The notes under the pieces: model-generated
The model's database searches: none
What the model saw: the letters and a program-made list of their open reading frames with translations, nothing else
Told to the model about the DNA's origin: nothing
Source of the DNA: Streptomyces violascens
Lineage (GTDB): Bacteria > Actinomycetota > Actinomycetes > Streptomycetales > Streptomycetaceae
Assembly (NCBI RefSeq): GCF_014649955.1
Contig: NZ_BMUA01000001.1
Coordinates: 372,001-436,000 of the forward strand
Direction of reading: 5' to 3'
DNA: 64,000 bases
Position numbers and translations under genes: made by a program
In this document: piece after piece, positions 1-7,267 of the stretch
Layout: the number at the start of each line of letters is the position of its first letter
How positions within the stretch are numbered: position 1 is the stretch's first letter

Positions 1-233
1 GTCGTCATGGCCTGCGAAAGCCGTTTCAGAGGGGCGAGCCCGAAGAAGCGGACGAGCAGTGCGTTGATCACCAGCATCACGGCGGCCCCGGACACCACCA
101 CCTCGGCCTCACCGAGCCGCACGTGCTTGGACACGGTCACATACGGCCCGAGAAGCAGTGCCATGGCCACGACGACCACGGCGGCGTTCAGCAGAAAGAT
201 GCGCCAGAACAGCGACAACGCCGGTCCTCTCAT
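1..233 (-). CDS. Sensor histidine kinase, N-terminal part (cut by window edge)
   Basis: Only the first 77 codons are present; the gene continues beyond the left edge. The ATG is at 233. The peptide starts MRGPALSLFWRIFLLNA and holds two hydrophobic segments (about residues 8-30 and 40-62) separated by a very short external stretch (SKHVRLGEAE). It then reads FFGLAPLKRLSQAM, which looks like the entry into a HAMP linker. That layout fits a two-component sensor kinase with almost no sensory ectodomain. The kinase domain itself is not visible, so any HAMP-containing membrane receptor remains possible. It is divergent from the toxin-like gene starting at 483. Confidence 0.6.
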   Translation of the reverse strand, partial: MRGPALSLFWRIFLLNAAVVVVAMALLLGPYVTVSKHVRLGEAEVVVSGAAVMLVINALLVRFFGLAPLKRLSQAMT

Positions 234-482
234 TGCTCCGTGAACCGTCTGCCTCCGTGGGATCCGGGCACAATACCGCCTGGCTGGGGTGAACATGCTG
301 GTCAGGGAAGTCTCCGCAATCGGTATGGGTCACGTCCATACATGCTGACACCCATTTCTCCGCTCGTTTCAGCGTGGGGTCGGGACCAAAGTCCCTATGC
401 GGAACGGCTGTCAGTGGATTGCATGGCGTACCAAGGAAGTTGGCCTGTTTCACCCCGCACGGAACGAAGGGCTCCCCCGCTG

Positions 483-1478
483 ATGAGTCATGTATCCAGA
501 CGGCGTCTGCTCACGCTGGCTCCAGCCGTCGGAGTGGCAACCGCCATTCCCGTATCGCTCACGGCGGCTCATGCCGCACCTCGTCAAGGCAGCGCGAAAA
601 CATCGGCCCGGCCCCTCCAGGAGATTACGGACGCATGGGGTCGGTGGATGGCCCGCGAGCGGTTCCCGGCGTCGAACGGATGCCGCTTCACCGCGTCCAC
701 CGATTATGCGAAGCAGAGCTTCCTCAACGACTACCACCGGCATCAGGTCGGCGCGAAATACCGGGACATCATCTACGACGCGAATGCGCCATCTCCCGTT
801 CCGGGACAGGTCAGTTCAGTGGCCACCAACTACCGCAACGGAACCGCGGTGGAGCAGACCGTCACCTACAAGCAGAGCAAGACGACCGAGCAGGACCTGC
901 GGATCTCGGTCACCCAATCGCTGAAGATCGGCGTGACCGTGGAGGTGTCGGCGGAGATTCCGGCGGTCGCCAAGGTCAGCGAGACCACGTCGATCGAGGC
1001 GAGCCTGTCCTCGACGCAGGAGTTCACGCACAAGGAGACGCAGACCTGGAGCGTCGATCTCCCGCTGCGGATACCGCCCAAGTCGGTGGTCGAGGCGACG
1101 CTGGTGGTCGGCACGCAGAAATACGACATCGACTGGACGGCCACGGTCACGCTGCGGGGGAACGTCGCGATCTGGTTCAACGAGAAGGTCGACCTCAACC
1201 AGGACGGGGATCGCCACTGGCTGTGGTTCGTGCCGATCGAGCAGGTGTTCCGGGACTGCCGGCAGCACCAGATCACCGACACACCGGGATACGAGATCAT
1301 CGCGGACGGCGTGAACGCTTTCGCCAGTGGCACGTTCAGCGGCGGGCAGGGTGTCTCGCTGAACGTGAATGCCGACCAGAAACCCCTCGACGGCAGTCGG
1401 CGCGGCAGCGTGGATTCACGCACGATCCCGATCCCGCTCGCCCCGAACGGAAACCGAGCAGCGGTCTCCGGTCATTGA
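483..1478 (+). CDS. Tat-exported aerolysin/ETX-MTX2-like beta-pore-forming protein
   Basis: The protein has 331 residues. I chose ATG 483 because it opens a clean twin-arginine signal (SRRRLLTL, hydrophobic stretch, AHA cleavage site near residue 30) that longer in-frame starts would bury. The middle (about residues 120-240) shows the ETX/MTX2-aerolysin pattern: an N-x-T start, alternating Thr/Ser/Val strands (KIGVTVEVSAEIP), a Thr/Ser-rich amphipathic segment as in insertion hairpins, TWSVDLPLRIPPKS, then strands ending in a Gly before IWFNE. Family members are secreted oligomeric pore-formers; a Streptomyces copy could act on fungi, invertebrates or other cells, which is inference. No immunity-like gene is adjacent. 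Fold call is good, activity unknown. Confidence 0.72.
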   Translation: MSHVSRRRLLTLAPAVGVATAIPVSLTAAHAAPRQGSAKTSARPLQEITDAWGRWMARERFPASNGCRFTASTDYAKQSFLNDYHRHQVGAKYRDIIYDANAPSPVPGQVSSVATNYRNGTAVEQTVTYKQSKTTEQDLRISVTQSLKIGVTVEVSAEIPAVAKVSETTSIEASLSSTQEFTHKETQTWSVDLPLRIPPKSVVEATLVVGTQKYDIDWTATVTLRGNVAIWFNEKVDLNQDGDRHWLWFVPIEQVFRDCRQHQITDTPGYEIIADGVNAFASGTFSGGQGVSLNVNADQKPLDGSRRGSVDSRTIPIPLAPNGNRAAVSGH

Positions 1479-1578
1479 GCGACCACCGCGCCGGACTTGG
1501 CGACACCATCCACCCGCGGGGCAACTCAATGAGGTGAGTTCACTAGGGTGAGTCCGATACCGGGAAAGGGGCGGACTC

Positions 1579-2289
1579 GTGGCAGAGGTGCGCGTACTGG
1601 CGGTGGATTTCGTCGGTACTCTGGCGGGCCACGGCCCGTCCCCGGACGGTCGGTTGATCGCGAAAGTGCTGGGCGACTTGCCGGGGACGGTGATCCCGGA
1701 CGACTTCCCCACCCGATTCGACGCCGTGGCCCATCGCTTCAGGGAGTCCGACCACGCCCTGGGCGTACGCAGCACATTTGCGACCCGCCTGCGCCGCGCC
1801 GCCCAGGACTGCGGCGCAGGCATCCCGGATCTGCGGCTCGCGATGGACGCGGTGTTCACGGCGCTGCCGGACGCAAGGATCGACGCCGTGGCGGCGTCGG
1901 CGCTGCGGAACCTGCACGCGACCGGGCTGAGGTGCGTTCTTGCCTCGAATACGGACCGCCCCGAGCGGGTCCGCCTCCAGACCCTGCGGGACTCCGAAAT
2001 CGCGGACTGCTTCGACGCCCTGGTGCTTTCCGGCACGCTGGGCATCCGCAAGCCGGACCCGCGCTTCTACGCGGCGGTGACCGAGGCGGCGGCCTGCCCG
2101 CCCGAGAACATCCTGTTCGTGGGAGACAACCCGCAAAACGATGCGGTGGGGCCACATACCTACGGGATGCCGGCGGTGCTTGTCCGGTCGGGGCCACGGC
2201 CGGCCGGTCTGCCTTCAGAGATCGCCACGATCAGCCACCTGAAGGATCTGGCTGCTCACCTCAACGACCGTAGAGCAAAACCGAGTTGA
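1579..2289 (+). CDS. HAD-superfamily hydrolase with altered motif I
   Basis: The protein has 236 residues, with GTG 1579 after an AGGGG-like ribosome site. HAD motifs are in order: motif I as VDFVGTL (nucleophile D10), motif II Ser in ASNT (about 123), motif III Lys in RKPDP (158) and motif IV GDNPQND (from 182). The cap lies between motifs I and II, so it is a C1-cap member like phosphoglycolate phosphatases and haloacid dehalogenases. The second Asp of the DxD motif, the usual acid/base, is Val12, so ordinary phosphatase chemistry is doubtful. Substrate is unknown. The 3' end is 22 bp from the convergent deaminase gene. Confidence 0.75.
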   Translation: MAEVRVLAVDFVGTLAGHGPSPDGRLIAKVLGDLPGTVIPDDFPTRFDAVAHRFRESDHALGVRSTFATRLRRAAQDCGAGIPDLRLAMDAVFTALPDARIDAVAASALRNLHATGLRCVLASNTDRPERVRLQTLRDSEIADCFDALVLSGTLGIRKPDPRFYAAVTEAAACPPENILFVGDNPQNDAVGPHTYGMPAVLVRSGPRPAGLPSEIATISHLKDLAAHLNDRRAKPS

Positions 2290-2311
2290 AAACATGTGCT
2301 TCCCTGAACGG

Positions 2312-2770
2312 TCACACCCCGATGTCCTCATTCCACAACTCGGGATTCGCCGCGATGAACTCCTTCATCATGGCCACGCATTCCGGATCACCGAGCACTA
2401 CGATCTCGACCCCGTGCCGGGCCAGCCACTCCTGACCGCCCCGAAATGTCTCGTCCTCGCCCACGACGACGCGCGAGATGCCGAACTGCCGTACCAGGCC
2501 GCTGCAATACCAGCACGGGGACAGCGTGGTCACCATCGTCGTGCCCCGGTACGAACCCCGTCTTCCCGCATTGCGGAATGCCGCCGTCTCGGCATGCAGA
2601 GAGGGATCGTTGTCCTGCACCCGCCGATTGTGTCTACGGCCCAGCACTTCCCCGTCCGCGCCATAGAGCGCCGCACCGATGGGGATGCCGCCCTCCGCGA
2701 GGCCCGTCCGGGCCTCCTCGACGGCTGTCGCGAGCCATTGCCTGGCCAGTTGCCGTTCCATGGTTCCCAT
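2312..2770 (-). CDS. Cytosine deaminase, yeast FCY1 type
   Basis: The protein has 152 residues and is a zinc-dependent CDA-fold deaminase. Zinc and catalytic motifs are intact: HAE (H59, E61) and PCWYC (C86, C89). Beyond the generic motifs it matches the yeast cytosine deaminase layout: G-x-PIGAALY, GRRHNRRVQ, TTLSPC, VVGEDETF and the C-terminal W-x-EDIG. The expected reaction is cytosine to uracil plus ammonia, a pyrimidine salvage step in the cytosol; acceptance of isocytosine or related bases is also possible. It is convergent with the HAD gene and co-directional with the DHFR-fold gene upstream. Confidence 0.88.
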   Translation of the reverse strand: MGTMERQLARQWLATAVEEARTGLAEGGIPIGAALYGADGEVLGRRHNRRVQDNDPSLHAETAAFRNAGRRGSYRGTTMVTTLSPCWYCSGLVRQFGISRVVVGEDETFRGGQEWLARHGVEIVVLGDPECVAMMKEFIAANPELWNEDIGV

Positions 2771-2801
2771 TCCGCCGTCCTTCGGGTGCGCAGGGCGTCG
2801 G

Positions 2802-3386
2802 CTACTCGGCTGTCCGGACCCGCTCGTGGCGCAGGAGGACGACGCCGTTGCCGAACGTGCGGGTCTCGATGAGGCGCAGCTTGTGCGTGTCGGCGTACGA
2901 GGTCGGGAAGAGGCGCTTACCCGTTCCGAGCAGGACCGGGTGGACGTAGAGGCGGTACTCGTCGATGAGGTCGTACTGCCGGAACGTGGCGGCGAGATCC
3001 GCCCCGCCGATCACGAGGTCTCCGCCCGGCTGCGCCTTGAGCGCCTCGATCTCCGCCGGGACGACCTCGTGTTTGACCGTGGTGTTCCAGTCGGCCTTCT
3101 GAAGCGTCCGCGAGTACACGATCTTCGGCATCTCCCGCCAGATTCCGGCGAATTCGGCCTCCGGCGGGGAGGCGGAAGGGTCACTGTCGGCGGTGGGCCA
3201 GTACTCGGCCATGAGCTCATGGGTCACGCGCCCGCTGATGAAGGCGGCCATGGGCCTGAGCTGTTCGTTGACGTACCGGTGCAGCTCGTCGTCGACCATA
3301 TGCCAGTCGATTTCGCCCTCGGGCCCCGCGAAGAAGCCGTCGAGGGAGACCGACATGGGAAGGATGATCTTTCTCATCGCAGTCAC
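2802..3386 (-). CDS. Dihydrofolate reductase-fold protein (RibD C-terminal family)
   Basis: The protein has 194 residues. It opens with the family signature MRKIILPMSVSLDGFFAGP, then SGRVTHELM, KIVYSRTL, and the NADPH-binding GGDLVIGGADLAATFRQYDLIDEY near residues 125-150, ending in a strand-rich core with HPVLLGTGKRLF. These small stand-alone RibD_C/DHFR-like proteins are common in Streptomyces and are predicted NADPH reductases of unknown substrate; true folate or riboflavin activity should not be assumed. It lies 31 bp upstream of the deaminase gene, so co-transcription is likely. Confidence 0.82.
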   Translation of the reverse strand: MTAMRKIILPMSVSLDGFFAGPEGEIDWHMVDDELHRYVNEQLRPMAAFISGRVTHELMAEYWPTADSDPSASPPEAEFAGIWREMPKIVYSRTLQKADWNTTVKHEVVPAEIEALKAQPGGDLVIGGADLAATFRQYDLIDEYRLYVHPVLLGTGKRLFPTSYADTHKLRLIETRTFGNGVVLLRHERVRTAE

Positions 3387-3479
3387 CCACGCGACGATAC
3401 GCCCGCCCTCCCCGGCATTCCCGTCAAGTGCGTCGGCTCTTCTTCGGCTGTGTCAAAGCCCTGAGCCCGGAGCCCGGCG

Positions 3480-3911
3480 TCAGTTGTCGCCGGCCTTAGG
3501 TGCGCCCAGGGCGGCCCGGGCCGCTTCCTCGATCGTGGCCGTCGGCCTGAAGAGCGGGTCGAGGCCGCCCGCCGTCAGGATCCGCAGGTGCCACGGCCGT
3601 ACGCACACCACGCCGAGGTGGCCGTCGCGCGCCCGGATTCTCCGGTACGCCCGGCACAGCAAGGCGAGGGCGGCGCAGTCGAAGAAGTCGACGGGCCGCA
3701 GGTCCACGATCACGCGGGCACCGGCCGGCTGGGTGGCGGCGTCGAGATGCAGCTGCACGCCGGGCGCGGTGGCAAGGTCGACGGTGCCCTGGACCTCGAC
3801 CACCGTGAACCCCTGCATCAGAAACGTACGGGCGTTGCAGCACCGGTCCGGCAGCAGCCCCGGCGGAAGCGGAACAGGCGCCGGGACGGATGGCCGAGCG
3901 GTGGTTCCCAT
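3480..3911 (-). CDS. STAS-domain protein (anti-sigma factor antagonist-like)
   Basis: The protein has 143 residues from ATG 3911 (a GTG at 4001 would add 30 Pro/Ala-rich residues). The STAS fold is clear from FTVVEVQGTVDLATAPGVQ, ARVIVDLRPVDFFD and the closing LDPLFRPTATIEEA. In SpoIIAA-type antagonists the residue after the conserved Asp is a phosphorylated Ser (DSSGL); here the site reads DCAAL, so the usual phospho-switch is missing. It may be a constitutive binder or act in another partner-switching assembly. No anti-sigma kinase is adjacent. An inverted repeat at 4045-4064 lies just upstream. Confidence 0.75.
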   Translation of the reverse strand: MGTTARPSVPAPVPLPPGLLPDRCCNARTFLMQGFTVVEVQGTVDLATAPGVQLHLDAATQPAGARVIVDLRPVDFFDCAALALLCRAYRRIRARDGHLGVVCVRPWHLRILTAGGLDPLFRPTATIEEAARAALGAPKAGDN

Positions 3912-4044
3912 GGCAGCTCCCGGTCCAGAACTGACCCCCGCGGGTGCGGAGGTACGCGGTTGTCGGGCAGTCACCGTGGTCCCGGGGTGACGCACTACCA
4001 CCCTAGGAATATGGCCGCATGCAGAAACGTGCAGCCTTCGAATT

Positions 4045-4064
4045 GTTCACCCTGGGGGGTGAAC
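4045..4064. promoter_or_regulatory. Inverted repeat upstream of STAS gene
   Basis: GTTCACCC and GGGTGAAC form perfect 8-bp arms around a 4-nt centre, upstream of the STAS gene on the minus strand. The arm resembles a PhoP-box half (GTTCACC), but PhoP boxes are direct repeats and this is inverted, so I only call a possible operator. Confidence 0.35.
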
Positions 4065-4075
4065 GAAATTTGCGC

Positions 4076-4108
4076 CGCTCCCCGTTTGAACCCTGCGCAC
4101 GGGGAGCG
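4076..4108. terminator. Second stem-loop downstream of LysM gene
   Basis: CGCTCCCCGT and ACGGGGAGCG are perfect 10-bp arms with a 13-nt loop. It lies between the LysM gene and the STAS gene (both on the minus strand) and could be an auxiliary terminator or part of the STAS control region. Confidence 0.4.
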
Positions 4109-4191
4109 AAACCGGATCGGCGCCCCTATCTGCCGACTCGCGGGAGCTGAAACCCCGGTACCGGAAGACCGGTTGGGGCCGCCGCCTCGGT

Positions 4192-4220
4192 GGCCGGGCG
4201 CCCTCCTCAAGCGCCCGGCC
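4192..4220 (-). terminator. Stem-loop terminator after LysM transglycosylase
   Basis: GGCCGGGCGC and GCGCCCGGCC form a perfect 10-bp stem with a 9-nt loop, starting 14 bp past the stop of the LysM gene. There is no U-tract, as is usual for high-GC actinobacterial terminators. Confidence 0.6.
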
Positions 4221-4233
4221 CCGGGGCCGGCCG

Positions 4234-4986
4234 TCAGTACGCCCCGAAGACGTTGTCGATCGAGCCGTACCTGCTGGCGGCGTAGTTGCACGCGGCGGTG
4301 ATGTTGGCCACCGGGTCGTAGAGGTCCGTGGACGTCCCCGCCACGTGGAAGGCGTCGAAGGTGGGCTGGATGACCTGGAGCAGGCCCTTGGACGGGACGC
4401 CGTTGATGGCGTTGATGTCCCAGTTGTTGATGGCGAGGGGGTTGCCCGACGACTCACGCATGATGTTGCGGTAGATGCCGTTGTAGCTACCCGGGATGCC
4501 GTGCTGGGCCATGACGTCCAGCGACTGCTTGATCCAGCCGTCCAGGTTGTTGGCGTACTTCGGCGCACTGGCCGTGGTCGCCGTGGTCGCCGTGGTGAGG
4601 CTCGTCGTGCGGGCGGAGCGGTCGGCACGGTCGGCCGAGGCGGCCCGGGCGGGGGCGCCGACGGTGAGCTTGAGGCCGGGCTGGATCAGAGCCGGGTTGC
4701 CGCCGATGATGCTCTGGTTGTCCTGGTACAGCTGCTTCCAGCCGCCGCTCACGTTGAGGGCGTCGGCGATCTTGGCGAGCGAGTCCCCGGCTACGACGGA
4801 GTAGCTCGTGGGGGCCGCCTTCACCGCTGTGACGGCGGCGGAGGAGTGGACCGACGCAGGCGCGGCGGTGGCCGTGGTCGCACCGATCACCGGAATGGCG
4901 AGTACGGCGCCGCCCGTACCCGCGGCGGCAAGGCCACGGGAGAACGAGCTGGACTTGGGGCGGCGGTGCTTGCCCTTTGCAGGCAT
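4234..4986 (-). CDS. Secreted LysM transglycosylase (SLT-like cell-wall hydrolase)
   Basis: The protein has 250 residues from ATG 4986, which sits after a GGAGAGG ribosome site at the end of the riboswitch. A basic start (MPAKGKHRRPK) and hydrophobic segment form the signal peptide. A LysM domain follows at about residues 60-107 (YSVVAGDSLAKIADAL, then W-x-LYQDN). After a Thr/Ala linker comes a C-terminal lysozyme-like domain with IMRESSGNPLAIN (catalytic Glu in MRESSG) and SKGLLQVIQPTF, typical of soluble lytic transglycosylases. It should bind and cleave peptidoglycan outside the cell during growth or germination. The riboswitch upstream links expression to c-di-AMP. Confidence 0.88.
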   Translation of the reverse strand: MPAKGKHRRPKSSSFSRGLAAAGTGGAVLAIPVIGATTATAAPASVHSSAAVTAVKAAPTSYSVVAGDSLAKIADALNVSGGWKQLYQDNQSIIGGNPALIQPGLKLTVGAPARAASADRADRSARTTSLTTATTATTASAPKYANNLDGWIKQSLDVMAQHGIPGSYNGIYRNIMRESSGNPLAINNWDINAINGVPSKGLLQVIQPTFDAFHVAGTSTDLYDPVANITAACNYAASRYGSIDNVFGAY

Positions 4987-5002
4987 GGTGAATTCCTCTC
5001 CT

Positions 5003-5162
5003 TCGCCTGCGAGGTGAGCTGTCGGGTTCGGACGGGAGATGTCCGGTCGCGGCGCACGCGACTTCACCCCAGCCGTTCCGGAATCCGGATCGGCGGCTTA
5101 CCTGGGTCCCCCGCTCCTGCCATACGTGTGTGGGAGGGTCCGGACGGCGGCAGGATTCGGCG
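5003..5162 (-). promoter_or_regulatory. c-di-AMP riboswitch (ydaO/yuaA class)
   Basis: Read on the minus strand, the leader contains in order the blocks typical of actinobacterial ydaO riboswitches: CCGAATCCTGCCGCCG at its 5' end (5145-5160), AGCGGGGGACCCAGGTAA and CCGCCGATCCGG in the middle, GGGGTGAAGTCGCG, and the 3' block CCGTCCGAACCCGACAGCTC followed by ACCTCGCAGGCG. It ends a few bases before the ribosome site of the LysM transglycosylase. In Streptomyces, ydaO elements precede resuscitation-promoting factor and other wall-hydrolase genes, and c-di-AMP binding is known to turn such genes off. Assignment rests on remembered consensus blocks, not a covariance-model run. Confidence 0.88.
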
Positions 5163-5610
5163 TTCCATCCGGATTGCGGTGAACGTAGACGAATACGCCG
5201 AGTGGAAACAAGCCCAGAATTCAAAGGGCGCGATCGGGGATATAGATCCACTTAAATCCACACCCGTCGGCCACCCCGCCCGACGCCCTCAACTCGCTTT
5301 CGGACCAACCGAAATGCCCCTGCCGGACTCGGACGTCCGCAACTCGGCACGTGACCCAATTCACTCGCTCTTCGCGCAACCAAACAGCCGACCCGCAAAA
5401 GTGGCGAGCCTTACTCAATAGCCACCAATTCGGACATTACAAAAGCCGGACCGGCAGCTCCTCAAAATGCCCCATTTTGGACACTTAGGACCTCTCCTAT
5501 GTCCCATGCCTCGCATACCGGCGACCGCACACACGTCTCTTACGCCCTTGCCGGAGATCATGGGCACAGGCGGCCCTCCACGGTGGGGCCGGCAGCAGAG
5601 GGGTGGAGCG
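5163..5610. other. Intergenic region, divergent promoters
   Basis: This is a 448-bp stretch with no gene I can support, and it is clearly more AT-rich than its surroundings. It should hold the promoter of the riboswitch-controlled LysM gene (minus) and that of the PfkB gene (plus). Open frames here lack coding character. I see no convincing operator. Confidence 0.5.
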
Positions 5611-6525
5611 GTGAGCCGAGAGAGCGCAAAGTACGACGTCCTCGTGGTCGGGGGCACGGGGGTGGACACGGTCGTACGGGTCGATTCCCTGCCGGTCCCG
5701 CTCGCCGACTCGGTGCAGGTCGGGCCGATCGAGGAGTGGCCCGGGCACACCGGCGCGAACGTGGCTCTCGGGACCCGGGCGCTCGGCCTGGAGGTCGGCC
5801 TGATCGACTGCATCGGCGACGACTGGACCGGCTCCCGGGTCCGCGAGCTGCTGGCCCGGGGCGATGTCGACTTCGCCCCGCTGCTCTCGTCGGCGGGCAC
5901 CCGGCGCGCGGTGAACCTGGTGGACGCGAACGGCCGCCGGATGTCCTTCTACGACGCCCGCGACCCGGCCGACCTGCGGATGCCCCGGGACTTCTACCTC
6001 CCCCGGCTGCGCCGGACCCGCCACGTCCACCTCTCCGTCATGAACTTCGCGCGCTTCCTCTTCGACGACATCGAAGCCCTCGGCATCCCGGTCTCGACCG
6101 ATCTGCACGACTGGGACGGACTGGCCGAACACCACCGGGAGTTCGCGCTCCGCTCCGACCTCGTGTTCCTCAGCTCGGCGGGGGCGGGCGACAACACCCC
6201 TGCTCTGATGCGGGAGATCCTGCGCGAGGGCCGCGCGGACACGGTGGTCGCCACGGCCGGCGCCGAGGGCTCCTACCTCCTCACCCGGGACGGCGGCCCC
6301 ACCCCGCACCACATCCCGGCGGCCGCGCCCCACGCCCCGGTCGTGGACACCAACGGCGCGGGCGACGCGTACGTCAGCGGCTTCCTGTACGGCAGGCTCA
6401 CCGGCCGGGACGTACGGGAATGCGGCCGCTTCGGCGCGCTGGCCGGCGCCCATGCCTGCACGGCTCCGGTCGCCACCGACCCCATCACCCGGAAAAGCCT
6501 GCTGGCGGCGGATCAGATCGCCTGA
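5611..6525 (+). CDS. PfkB-family carbohydrate kinase
   Basis: The protein has 304 residues from GTG 5611, preceded by AGAGGGGTGGA; longer starts would add non-coding-like sequence. It has the ribokinase fold: an N-terminal VVGGTGVDTVVRVDSLP strand, the GHTGANVALGTRALGLEVGLI substrate region (about 45-65), and the C-terminal PfkB signature DTNGAGDAYVSGFL with its catalytic Asp. The likely reaction is ATP-dependent phosphorylation of a sugar, deoxy-sugar acid or nucleoside; the sequence does not fix which. The next gene on the same strand is an RraA-type aldolase 111 bp downstream, suggesting a small catabolic unit. Confidence 0.87.
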   Translation: MSRESAKYDVLVVGGTGVDTVVRVDSLPVPLADSVQVGPIEEWPGHTGANVALGTRALGLEVGLIDCIGDDWTGSRVRELLARGDVDFAPLLSSAGTRRAVNLVDANGRRMSFYDARDPADLRMPRDFYLPRLRRTRHVHLSVMNFARFLFDDIEALGIPVSTDLHDWDGLAEHHREFALRSDLVFLSSAGAGDNTPALMREILREGRADTVVATAGAEGSYLLTRDGGPTPHHIPAAAPHAPVVDTNGAGDAYVSGFLYGRLTGRDVRECGRFGALAGAHACTAPVATDPITRKSLLAADQIA

Positions 6526-6636
6526 GATCATTCCGGCGTTCGGAGCCGCGTACCAGGCGCCGATCGCCACGTGGTGCCCAACTGACGCCCTGAACAAGCC
6601 CTTATTACGCCCTGTCAAGTCCCGTCAGGAAGAAAC

Positions 6637-7260
6637 ATGAACGACATCAGCGAATTCAAGAACATTTCCCCGACCACGCTCGCCGACGTCCTGGGACGCG
6701 AGCAGGTCATGGATATCGGCATTCGCCCTTTGTGGTCCCCGGTGCCGCGCGTTGCCGGACCCGCATTCACCGTCCGCTGTCCGCCGGGTGACAACCTCAT
6801 GCTGCACGCGGCCATCCACCGCGCGGAGCCCGGTTCGGTCGTCGTCGTCGAGTCGGGCGACCTGGACTACGCGCTCGCCGGCGGGAATGTGTGCGCCGTC
6901 GCCCAACGCCGGGGAATCGCCGCGTTTGTGGCCGACGGGGTCATTCGTGACCTCGCCGAGGTCCGCGAGTTGGGCTTTCCCGTGTTCGCCCGGGGCGTCA
7001 TTCCCATCCCCGGCACCAAGAAGGCCGTGGCACCGCTCAACGAGCCGGTGCGCTGCGGCGGCGTGCGGGTGGACGCGGGCGACGTCGTGGTGGCCGACGA
7101 GGAGGGCATCGTGGTCACTCCCCGCGCCCGCTGGGAGCAGGTGCTCCTGGAGGCCCGGCGCAAGTTGGCCAAGGAGGCCGGCGAATCCCTCGACACGTGG
7201 GAAGCGACGCACCGCGCCCGCATCGACAAGGCCCTGAGCGAGGGCGGCTTCGAGGGCTGA
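6637..7260 (+). CDS. RraA-like protein (HMG aldolase/oxaloacetate decarboxylase family)
   Basis: The protein has 207 residues from ATG 6637 behind AGGAAG. The fold and motifs match the RraA/4-hydroxy-4-methyl-2-oxoglutarate aldolase family: SPTTLADVLGREQVMD, PAFTVRCPPGDNL, GGNVCAVAQRRGIAAFV and the metal/substrate site GVIRDLAEVRE, then ADEEGIVVTP. In enzymes of this family the GG-N-x(20)-RD arrangement binds a divalent metal and a 2-oxo acid carboxylate. Plausible roles are retro-aldol cleavage or decarboxylation of a keto acid made from the PfkB kinase product, which is inference from adjacency. RraA-type RNase E regulation is less likely in this setting. Confidence 0.85.
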   Translation: MNDISEFKNISPTTLADVLGREQVMDIGIRPLWSPVPRVAGPAFTVRCPPGDNLMLHAAIHRAEPGSVVVVESGDLDYALAGGNVCAVAQRRGIAAFVADGVIRDLAEVRELGFPVFARGVIPIPGTKKAVAPLNEPVRCGGVRVDAGDVVVADEEGIVVTPRARWEQVLLEARRKLAKEAGESLDTWEATHRARIDKALSEGGFEG

Positions 7261-7267
7261 CTAGCCG

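Noticed and set aside
123..482. N-terminal extension of the aerolysin-like protein
   Set aside because: It would displace the Tat signal to the middle of the protein and overlaps the divergent kinase gene.
4045..4064. PHO box controlling the STAS gene
   Set aside because: PhoP boxes are direct repeats of GTTCACC-like units 11 bp apart; here the units are inverted.
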